Assembly: GCA_023954745.1 (NCBI GenBank)
Contig: JAGSHC010000011.1
Coordinates: forward strand, 1 to 54,064
From: Deltaproteobacteria bacterium
GTDB taxonomy: Bacteria; Myxococcota_A; UBA796; UBA9615
Length of the DNA: 54,064 bases
Direction of reading: 5' to 3'
The notes below the pieces were generated by a model that saw only the letters and a list, made by a program, of their open reading frames with translations, was not told the origin of the DNA and did not search any database. Within the stretch, counting starts at the first letter, position 1; every line of letters begins with the position of its first letter. Positions 33,171 to 39,594 of the stretch are shown piece after piece. Made by a program: the position numbers and the translations under genes.

Positions 33171-34140
33171 CGAGGGCCTCCAGCTTCCGCTTCGCGCGTT
33201 CGGCGTCGTCGGAGTTGGGATAGAGACGGACGAGCTCCGCGAAGAAGACCTTCGCAGCCTCGAGGTCGTCGGGGGTGCCCAACTCCTCGAATGCGAGGGC
33301 CTGCATGAACATCGATCGAGGGGCGAAGGGCCCATCCTCGTCGAGCTTGATCGCCTTCTCGTAGGTCGTGATGGATGCCTTGAACCGACCCAGTTCGTAC
33401 AGACACTGTCCCGTGAGGTACTGCGCCTCCACGGCCCGGGTGCTGTCTGGGTAGTTCCGGGTGAACTTCTGAAGACGCGAGCCCGCCTTCTCCCAGTCCT
33501 TCTTCTTCATCAGCAGGAGCGCCTGCTGAAAGAGGACGTCCTCCTCGGAAGGCTCGGCGGACGAGACCACGACCTCGTCGTCGGTGGCCCTGCCAAGGGA
33601 CGCGACAGCGGTCTCCCCCTCGCCAGCTTCGATCTCCGCCTCACCCTCGCCGGCGGTGTCCCCGCTGGCCTCGCCCGCCTCAGCGTCGTCGGCTTCATCG
33701 GACGGGGGCTCATCATCCTGCGGCTCCATGGGAGGCAGGATGAGTGGAGGAGTGATGTCGAGCTCCTTCTCGAGGTGCGTCAGCCGTGCCTCGAGCGCAG
33801 CGAGCCGGAACTCCACCGCCCCCATGGCGCCCTTGTTGTCTTCGAGGCTGTCGTTGAGCTCGGCCGCCTCACCCCGCAGGGCCTGCATCTCCTCGAGGAA
33901 GGTCTCCAGGGTCGCGCCAGAGTCCGCGAGCCTCTGGCGCGAGGTGGCCGCTCGGTCCGCCATGTCGTCGAGACGAGTGACCTGGATCGCGAGGTCCTTT
34001 TCCAGGGTATGTACGCGGAGTCGATTGGAGTCGACCCGGTCCTGGAGGATGTAGCTAGCGCTCTTGCCCGTACGGTCCACGACGCACCCACCGAGGAGTG
34101 CGAGAGCCGCCAGGGCGACCAGGAAACGTGACGCGCTCAT
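33163..34140 (-). CDS. CpoB/YbgF-like TPR lipoprotein of the Tol-Pal system
   Basis: This 325-residue lipoprotein (LLGGC, Cys19) has an N-terminal coiled-coil (about 30-140: LRVHTLEKDLAIQVTRLDDM to LEARLTHLEKEL). A Pro/Asp/Glu/Ala-rich linker follows (about 145-205). The C-terminal TPR repeats (EEDVLFQQALLLMKKKDWEKA to YPNSDDAERAKRKLEAL) match the CpoB/YbgF C-terminal domain. CpoB coordinates outer-membrane constriction with septal peptidoglycan synthesis. ATG 34140 overlaps the Pal stop (ATGA). No tolQRAB genes lie in this window. It differs from E. coli CpoB in being a lipoprotein, as in many Deltaproteobacteria. Confidence 0.82.
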   Translation of the reverse strand: MSASRFLVALAALALLGGCVVDRTGKSASYILQDRVDSNRLRVHTLEKDLAIQVTRLDDMADRAATSRQRLADSGATLETFLEEMQALRGEAAELNDSLEDNKGAMGAVEFRLAALEARLTHLEKELDITPPLILPPMEPQDDEPPSDEADDAEAGEASGDTAGEGEAEIEAGEGETAVASLGRATDDEVVVSSAEPSEEDVLFQQALLLMKKKDWEKAGSRLQKFTRNYPDSTRAVEAQYLTGQCLYELGRFKASITTYEKAIKLDEDGPFAPRSMFMQALAFEELGTPDDLEAAKVFFAELVRLYPNSDDAERAKRKLEALGD

Positions 34141-34874
34141 GGAACGGCGAACTCCACCCGACGGTTCTTGCCCCACACCGACTCGCCGCTGCCCAACACG
34201 GCGGGACGCTCCTCCCCGTAGGAGAGAGTGGTGAGGTTCGCGCTGCCGACACCGACATTGAGCAGGTAGGAGCGCACAGACTCGGCCCGCCGCTGCCCCA
34301 AGGAGAGGTTGTAGATCGTGGACCCGCGCTCGTCGGCGTGGCCCTCGAGGCGCACGGTGCTGTAGCCCCTCTTCTCGATGCATCGGGCGTTCTCCGCCAG
34401 CAACTTGCGAGACTCCGGCAAGAGCGACGACTCGTTGAACGCGAAGAGCACCGTGACGAGGCGGCAGTCCCCATCGGCATCCGCCTTCGCGTTCACGGTG
34501 AACGCGTCGCGGGCCAGGGCCTGCTCGCCATCGGCGCGGACGACGCGGACGTCGTAGGACCCAGCAGCGAGGGTCTCGCTGGCGCGGAAGGTGAACTCGC
34601 TGTCGGACTGCACGTCGAGACCGAGAGCCGGCTCCTTCCCGACGAGCACATCCATTCCCTCCTGGAAGCCTCGCCCCTGCACCGTCACGGTCACCGCACG
34701 TCCCTCGTTGGTTCGGTCGGGGACCAGATCGTCGATGGCGACGGGAGCCTCGACCTCGGAGGGCGTCGGATCAGGAGGCGGCGGAGGTGGCTTCGCCTTG
34801 GGGCAACCCGCGATGAAGAGCACGGCGGCAGCGAGCAGCACGGGTGGCAGTGCGAAACGGCGAGAGGCAATCAC
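34137..34874 (-). CDS. Pal-like peptidoglycan-associated lipoprotein with IPT-like domain
   Basis: This 245-residue lipoprotein (FIAGC, Cys24) has a Pro-rich tether and an IPT/TIG-like beta domain (about 40-125: GRAVTVTVQGRGFQEGMDVLVG). It ends in an OmpA/Pal peptidoglycan-binding domain: FAFNESSLLPESRKLL, LEGHADERGSTIYNLSLGQRRAESV, and terminal KNRRVEFAV. The insertion of an IPT-like domain between tether and Pal domain is unusual. The GTG start at 34874 has a GGAG site 8 nt upstream; an ATG at 34940 would overlap the predicted -10 box. It leads the pal-cpoB-selenoprotein transcription unit. Confidence 0.87.
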   Translation of the reverse strand: MIASRRFALPPVLLAAAVLFIAGCPKAKPPPPPPDPTPSEVEAPVAIDDLVPDRTNEGRAVTVTVQGRGFQEGMDVLVGKEPALGLDVQSDSEFTFRASETLAAGSYDVRVVRADGEQALARDAFTVNAKADADGDCRLVTVLFAFNESSLLPESRKLLAENARCIEKRGYSTVRLEGHADERGSTIYNLSLGQRRAESVRSYLLNVGVGSANLTTLSYGEERPAVLGSGESVWGKNRRVEFAVP

Positions 34875-34936
34875 GAGGGTCACTCCGTCAGCGGGGCACG
34901 AACGGCGCAGGAAGTAAGCGCCCACGGGACGAGGGG

Positions 34937-34965
34937 ACACTAGAGCCCGTGCCCTCGCAGGTCAA
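34937..34965 (-). promoter_or_regulatory. Sigma-70 promoter candidate for the pal-cpoB-selenoprotein operon
   Basis: On the minus strand TTGACC (34965-34960) is 17 bases from TAGTGT (34942-34937), about 60 nt before GTG 34874. It shares TTGACC-N17-TAGnnT with the rpoN promoter candidate and overlaps the alternative ATG 34940, arguing against that start. Confidence 0.5.
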
Positions 34966-35013
34966 CGGGACCCGGGGGGTCTACGGGAGGTCGATGCGAC
35001 CGACGTCCAGTGT

Positions 35014-35400
35014 TCAGTCGTCCTTGCGCGCCTGATCGAGGTACGCCTCGATGACACGAGCATCCGAGGCGGACACCTCCTCAAAGCGCACGCCGACCTC
35101 CCAATCCCCGAACTGCTCGACCGCCTCACCCACGACCACACCGAGCACGACGACCGGGGTGTCGCTGCCTGGAAGGTTGATGCGAAGCCGAGCCTGGGAG
35201 CCGGCGAGGATCTTCTCCGGCAGAAGCAGCGCCGCGCCTCCAACCGAGAGGTCCGTCGCTACGACCACGTCCGCGGAGTGCTCACCCGAACCCGTGACGT
35301 CGAGATGCACACGCACGCGCGGGTGGGCGCGTCGACCGCCTCCCTCCCCGCGTCGCTCGGGAAACGCCGCGGGATCCCACACCTTCCGTCGATCGGTCAT
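35014..35400 (-). CDS. PilZ domain protein
   Basis: This 128-residue protein is a lone PilZ domain. It carries the RRAHPRVRV (RxxxR) motif at about 23-31 and TDLSVGGAALLL (D/NxSxxG) at about 49-60, the two parts that bind cyclic di-GMP. The remainder is the expected beta barrel (LRINLPGSD, VVLGVVV, WEVGVRFEEV) and a short C-terminal helix. A GAGG ribosome-binding site precedes ATG 35400. The target is unknown. Confidence 0.93.
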   Translation of the reverse strand: MTDRRKVWDPAAFPERRGEGGGRRAHPRVRVHLDVTGSGEHSADVVVATDLSVGGAALLLPEKILAGSQARLRINLPGSDTPVVVLGVVVGEAVEQFGDWEVGVRFEEVSASDARVIEAYLDQARKDD

Positions 35401-35453
35401 CGCTTCGCCTCACTCGTTTCAAGGGTCTCGGCGCAGCCTACACCGGTGAGTCC

Positions 35454-35483
35454 TTGCACCTCGTGGCACACCGGGCTTATATG
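35454..35483 (+). promoter_or_regulatory. Candidate promoter for the TPR protein gene
   Basis: TTGCAC (35454-35459) followed after 18 bases by TATATG (35478-35483, 4 of 6). It lies 117 nt before ATG 35600 and 222 nt before ATG 35705, in the PilZ/TPR divergent gap, which is relatively AT-rich for this window. Confidence 0.35.
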
Positions 35484-35704
35484 GAAGGGAAGGAAAACCC
35501 TGCGCGGTACGAGTTCGAGCCAAAAAGGCATGTGCCCTAATTACCCCTCCGGGATTCGGCCCTGGTCGTGGTGAGTGTCCCTTCTGTCAGGGACACCTGA
35601 TGCGACTACTTTCTGAAGCCCACTTTTCCATGGAGGGTGCAGCCTACGTGCCGACACGGCCGATGCGGGGCCCTTCACTGTGGACCTTGAGTCCCGAAAC
35701 GAGG

Positions 35705-36811
35705 ATGTGGCGAGGTGACCGGCGACGGCCCTCGCCACAGCCCTTCCGGATACTCCTCATCCTGCTTCTCCTCGTCGTATGGGGACCAGAGGCCCGAGCC
35801 GAGGAGCCCCTGGAGACCCCAGATCCGAGTCGTCTGCCCCGCCTTCTCGACGAGGCCGCGTCCCTGAAAGACGCGGGCGCGTGCGAGGAGGCTCTCACCG
35901 TCTACGAGGAACTGATCGCGTGGTCCGCCTCGTGGGTTGGCCAGGACTTCTGGGTGCACTCCACGGCCCACTACGACGCGGCGATCTGTGCGGAGAGCCT
36001 CGGCGCTCCCGACAAGGCCCGCTCCCACTACGACGCGATCGTCGCGCTGAACGACAGGCTTCCGCCCCAACTCCTCAGCGACACCCTGTTTCGCCGAGCG
36101 TTGCTCGATGTAATCCCAGGTGCGCCCACTCGCGCAGCGCGCAAGGACTTGATGCGGGTCAGGCGCCTCGAGAGGGCTGCGCTGCCTCGCGCCCTCGTAG
36201 ACCTTCAACTCGCCCGGCTCGACAGCCTCGACCGACGGCCCCGCGCCGCCCTGAGGCGTCTCCTCGTTGCGGGGACTGCCCTCGACAGCGCTGGCGATGA
36301 CGCCGACCGCGACCGCCGGGGTGCGCCTCTGGACTGGTATCGGGCCGAAGCATCCCTGGTACGGGGCACCCTGTGGAGTGCCCGCGCTGCAGCCATCACC
36401 CTGAAACTCCGCCCTCAGCGCACGGTGGTCGATCGCATCGAGGCAAGAGCGTCAGCCCTGGCTCAAGTCGAGGCCCACTACGCCGTCGCCGCGGGGTACC
36501 CCCAGCCTTGGGCTCCGCGGGCTCTTCACGATCTCGGACTCGCCTGGCTCGCAGCATCGGAGGCGCTCAGCGGCTTGCTCGCCGAGGCGCGCGCCCATCT
36601 GGAGAAGAAGAACGACCCCGCCGTGACCGCGCTGGTGACCTGGCTGGAGCCCCGCATACCCGCGCAGTTCCGCAAAGCCGCCGAGTCGTGGCAGCTCTGC
36701 GTGGAGAGCAGCCGCGTGCTCGGGATGGCGCCGGGGGTGAGCGCGCAGTGTCAGTCGCTCCTTGATTCACTCCTGACCCGACCCGAGCTCAGCCCGACGA
36801 TGTCTCGCTGA
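35705..36811 (+). CDS. Secreted TPR-like helical protein of unknown function
   Basis: This 368-residue protein has a signal peptide (FRILLILLLLVVWGPEARA) followed by alpha-helical TPR-like repeats: LLDEAASLKDAGACEEALTVYEELI, HYDAAICAESLGAPDKARSHYDAIV and further degenerate helices. It is probably a periplasmic scaffold; no family name is recognised. Start choice is uncertain. Codon usage becomes coding-like only from about ATG 35705, but ATG 35600 has an AGGGA site 6 nt upstream and is the alternative. Its 3' end overlaps the convergent phosphofructokinase gene by 23 bp. Confidence 0.7.
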   Translation: MWRGDRRRPSPQPFRILLILLLLVVWGPEARAEEPLETPDPSRLPRLLDEAASLKDAGACEEALTVYEELIAWSASWVGQDFWVHSTAHYDAAICAESLGAPDKARSHYDAIVALNDRLPPQLLSDTLFRRALLDVIPGAPTRAARKDLMRVRRLERAALPRALVDLQLARLDSLDRRPRAALRRLLVAGTALDSAGDDADRDRRGAPLDWYRAEASLVRGTLWSARAAAITLKLRPQRTVVDRIEARASALAQVEAHYAVAAGYPQPWAPRALHDLGLAWLAASEALSGLLAEARAHLEKKNDPAVTALVTWLEPRIPAQFRKAAESWQLCVESSRVLGMAPGVSAQCQSLLDSLLTRPELSPTMSR

Positions 36812-37922
36812 GCTCGTCCCCGAAGCGCACTCCGGTAGCCCTCGCCACAGAAACCATCTCCCCGTGGGGGTCCACGAGGCGCTGATCGCCCGCGGCGTCC
36901 GACAGTGGGACCGGGACCACGGCGTTCCCACGCAAGGCCGCGAGAGTCCCCCAACGACCGGCGATGGCTTCACGCGCTGCGCAGACGCCGAAGCGGCTGG
37001 CCAGGACACGGTCGTAGGCGCTCGGGGTCCCACCTCGCTGCACGTGGCCGAGGATGGTGGTCCGTGACTCGAGCCCCGTCAGGCGCTCGACCTCCTCAGC
37101 GACGATGCGAGCGATCCCGCCTAGCGACTTCCGCTGGGTCCCATCCGCAGCGATCCGATAGACGGGATCTCCCCCCTGGGGGACGGCTCCCTCGGCCACG
37201 ACCACGATCGAGAAGCCCTTGCCCCGCGCACGGCGCGCCTCCACCGCTGCGGCGACGGAGGCCACCGAGAAGGGAATCTCGGGGATGAGAATGACGTCGC
37301 CCCCCGCGGCGAGACCCGCGTGCAGCGCGATCCAGCCCGCATGACGGCCCATGACCTCGACGAACATGACGCGGTGATGAGACTCCGCAGTGGTGTGGAT
37401 TCGGTCGATGGCCTCGCTACAGATACCGACGGCGGTGTCGAAGCCGAAGGTGCGGTCCGTCGCCATCAGGTCGTTGTCGATCGTCTTCGGGACGCCAATC
37501 GCCCCGAGCCCAGGCCCCACCTCGCGGGACCGCAGAGAGAGGCGGTGTCCGATGTCCTGGGTGCCGTCTCCGCCGATGACGATCACCCCTTCGAGCCCGC
37601 GTCGAGCGGCGTTCTCCAGCACCCGGTCGGCGATGTCGCCCTCCAGGGTCTCGCCGTGTACGACCCCCTTGAAGTCGAAGGGGTTGTCGCGATTCGACGA
37701 GCCGAGAATCGTCCCGCCGCGAGGCAGAATCCCCGAGACGTGGGCCGGCCCCAGCGGGTCCACGACGTCAGCGATGAGCCCCCAGAACCCGTTGCGGATC
37801 CCGAACAGCTCGATGCCCTCCCCTTCGGACTCCACCGTGCGGACCACGGCCCGGATGACCGCATTCAGACCGGGGCAATCGCCCCCGCCCGTGAGAATCC
37901 CAATGCGTCGCCTGTCACTCAT
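36789..37922 (-). CDS. pfkA: 6-phosphofructokinase
   Basis: This 377-residue PfkA-family enzyme has GILTGGGDCPGLNAVIR, GGDGT (117-121), PKTIDND (145-151), MGRHAGWIALHAGLAAGGD and LGHVQRGG. The Gly in GGDGT favours ATP as donor, since PPi enzymes have Asp there. The Lys in PKTIDND is found in PPi-PFKs and in clade X ATP enzymes instead of the PGTIDND of E. coli PfkA. This mixed signature suggests an ATP-dependent clade X enzyme, though PPi use is not fully excluded. A GGAGAG site precedes ATG 37922. The 3' end overlaps the convergent TPR gene. Confidence 0.93.
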   Translation of the reverse strand: MSDRRRIGILTGGGDCPGLNAVIRAVVRTVESEGEGIELFGIRNGFWGLIADVVDPLGPAHVSGILPRGGTILGSSNRDNPFDFKGVVHGETLEGDIADRVLENAARRGLEGVIVIGGDGTQDIGHRLSLRSREVGPGLGAIGVPKTIDNDLMATDRTFGFDTAVGICSEAIDRIHTTAESHHRVMFVEVMGRHAGWIALHAGLAAGGDVILIPEIPFSVASVAAAVEARRARGKGFSIVVVAEGAVPQGGDPVYRIAADGTQRKSLGGIARIVAEEVERLTGLESRTTILGHVQRGGTPSAYDRVLASRFGVCAAREAIAGRWGTLAALRGNAVVPVPLSDAAGDQRLVDPHGEMVSVARATGVRFGDELSETSSG

Positions 37923-38002
37923 CGTCTCTCCAAGAGGGGGAACTGCCTCGCCCGTGGCCGTCCAGGGACCTTAGTGTAGGCTCCGAGACCACGGAGAAGC
38001 GC

Positions 38003-38884
38003 ATGCACAGGACCTTTGCCGCCGCAGCCCGCCTCGGGCTCGTTCTCGCTGTCGCGCTGTTCGCAGCCTGTCCCACCGGGGACGACGACGACGACTCCAC
38101 ACCGCTCATCGAGCCGCCGGAGGGCTGCGCGAACTTCTCACTCTCGGGAGTCACCTTCGACTTCTTCCTGCGTTTCGGGGGCATGGACTACCCCATGGAC
38201 TCCTTGGAGGACCTCCTCGAGGCAAATGGGGGTGGAACCCTTCAGCTGCCCATCGAGGGCGAGGTCACCAAGCTCGAGCCCGACCCGGACGATGACGACA
38301 AGCAGATCCTGCGAGTGACCGAGCTGCCTCCAGACGACCCCCCGGACGACTGGGAGCCCAACTGGATTGAGATTGCCGCCGAACTGCCCGATGGCTACGT
38401 CTTGCCCGCTGCCCTGGGCGAAGAGATGGCAGTCTTCTTCAGAATGAGTCTGGTCCAGTCGGGACTCATCAGCGGCTTCGCCCTGCTCGACAGCACGGAC
38501 GACGGGGGCGGCCTCCGCTTCCTGGCAGAGCCGAGCACCCTGGGGTTCGCGTTCCCGCCCGGCGGGGCGAATCCCTTCTTCGAAGCGGTCGATCCGGTAG
38601 ACCGGCAGTGCCCGAACCTCACCGAGTTCCAGTGCGCAAAGCTCTACAACCTGGCGATTCGATTCCGGCTGGTGCCGGCCGAGCCGGACGGTCCCCCGGG
38701 GGAGTCCTTCGAGCTGTGGCCAACGGAGTCCTACGACTTCATGGCGGGTGGCTTGGAGTACCGCGTCGTCGACGTCTTCTCGTACACCCACCGCGAGATC
38801 AGCGACGCATGTACGGGGTTCGACTGGTCCGCCGACCGCATGTCGTACTTCGTGACGCGAGTGGATTCAGCGCCTTCGCGCTGA
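38003..38884 (+). CDS. Acidic lipoprotein, unknown function
   Basis: This 293-residue lipoprotein (ALFAAC, Cys23) has an Asp-rich tether directly after the lipidated Cys (PTGDDDDDST), similar in style to the efflux adaptor at 11159. The remainder is mixed beta-rich with three further Cys and no recognised domain. The single gene is flanked by pfkA (divergent) and the small DUF4177-like gene (convergent). An ACGGAG ribosome-binding site precedes ATG 38003. It is clearly exported; its function is unknown. Confidence 0.7.
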   Translation: MHRTFAAAARLGLVLAVALFAACPTGDDDDDSTPLIEPPEGCANFSLSGVTFDFFLRFGGMDYPMDSLEDLLEANGGGTLQLPIEGEVTKLEPDPDDDDKQILRVTELPPDDPPDDWEPNWIEIAAELPDGYVLPAALGEEMAVFFRMSLVQSGLISGFALLDSTDDGGGLRFLAEPSTLGFAFPPGGANPFFEAVDPVDRQCPNLTEFQCAKLYNLAIRFRLVPAEPDGPPGESFELWPTESYDFMAGGLEYRVVDVFSYTHREISDACTGFDWSADRMSYFVTRVDSAPSR

Positions 38885-38957
38885 GCGCTCCGCGGCCATT
38901 GCGGCTGGGAGCCTCTGCCTCGGGCGCCCGCCACCGAAGAAGGGGCGCCCGAGAGAG

Positions 38958-39242
38958 CTACTGCATCGGTCCGATGTGGTGACCTGAGCCGCCGCCCTGC
39001 TGGCCGCCTCCGCCGCCCTTGTTGGGACGACGACGCCTGCGACGACCGCCTCCTCCACCACCGCCGCCGCTGCCGCCCTGCTGGCCGCCTCCGCCGAGCG
39101 GACGCTTCGCGAACGCGTTGAGGATTTCACCCTCGTCATCGAACTCGACCGTGACGAAGTCCCAGCCTTCGAGGCCGAGGGGGTTCAGTTCTGGAGCCGT
39201 CAGATCGTGAAAGATCCGGTACTCCCACTTGGGGGCCGCCAT
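38958..39242 (-). CDS. DUF4177-like small protein with Gly/Arg-rich tail
   Basis: This 94-residue protein has an N-terminal DUF4177-like domain (KWEYRIFHDLTAPELNPLGLEGWDFVTVEF, about 5-35). A Gly/Gln-rich stretch follows with a run of six Arg (about 67-72) and a Gly/Gln/His-rich end (GHHIGPMQ). The Arg-Gly tail resembles nucleic-acid-binding RGG-like segments. It is divergently paired with the RNase E/G gene, sharing a 352-nt regulatory gap. The Gly-rich codons are low-complexity GC-rich sequence, so the exact length of the tail deserves checking, but the domain is real. Confidence 0.72.
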   Translation of the reverse strand: MAAPKWEYRIFHDLTAPELNPLGLEGWDFVTVEFDDEGEILNAFAKRPLGGGGQQGGSGGGGGGGGRRRRRRPNKGGGGGQQGGGSGHHIGPMQ

Positions 39243-39312
39243 AGGGGTCCGCCTTCCGTCTTTGCTGTGTGGGGGTCGGGAGCAGCAAATCGCACGCGCT
39301 CACCGATGCAGC

Positions 39313-39341
39313 AAGGTATCGGTCTCCACGCTGGAGGACAA
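39313..39341 (-). promoter_or_regulatory. Candidate promoter for the DUF4177-like gene
   Basis: On the minus strand TTGTCC (39341-39336) is 17 bases from TACCTT (39318-39313), about 70 nt upstream of the start. Confidence 0.33.
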
Positions 39342-39377
39342 GGGCATCTGTAGTCCGAGCTTGACATTCCGGCTTGC

Positions 39378-39393
39378 GAGGACGAGAGTCCTC
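39378..39393 (+). other. GNRA-loop hairpin in the RNase E/G leader
   Basis: Perfect GAGGAC and GTCCTC arms enclose GAGA, a GNRA tetraloop. It lies about 200 nt before the RNase start. rne genes are known to be autoregulated through leader hairpins, so this is a candidate element. Confidence 0.4.
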
Positions 39394-39594
39394 CTGATCT
39401 GATCCGGGTTGCCACGCCGTCGCCTCGTTCCTGAAGCCGGCCCCTGCGACCTCGATCCCCGCCTAGACAGGCGGACTTCGAAAGACCTTCCATGACCATC
39501 GACGCCGAGGCATCGCTACGGTTCGAGACGAAGACAGGCACCTCGCAGTGCCTCACCGTCGCGACATGCCCGCGTCCCAACCCCAGGGTTCCCC

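Larger units (their letters stand above)
39243..39594. other. Divergent gap between the DUF4177-like and RNase E/G genes
   Basis: These 352 bases hold no convincing gene or tRNA. They contain a candidate minus-strand promoter (39313-39341), a TTGACA (39361-39366) without a good -10 on plus, and a perfect stem with a GNRA loop (39378-39393). Most likely this is a long RNase E/G leader. Confidence 0.6.

Noticed and set aside
34875-34940. Longer Pal-like protein starting at ATG 34940
   Set aside because: That ATG overlaps the predicted -10 box and adds residues before an otherwise good lipoprotein signal; GTG 34874 has a GGAG site.
35464-35482. Sigma-54 (-24/-12) promoter before the TPR gene
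   Set aside because: TGGCACA is present but the GC of the -12 element is two bases off the required spacing.
39361-39389. Sigma-70 promoter for RNase E/G from TTGACA
   Set aside because: The -35 is perfect but no TANNNT-like -10 is found 15-19 bases downstream.
39490-39560. tRNA in the RNase E/G leader
   Set aside because: A GGTTCGAGA T-loop-like string occurs but the stems and anticodon arm do not form.
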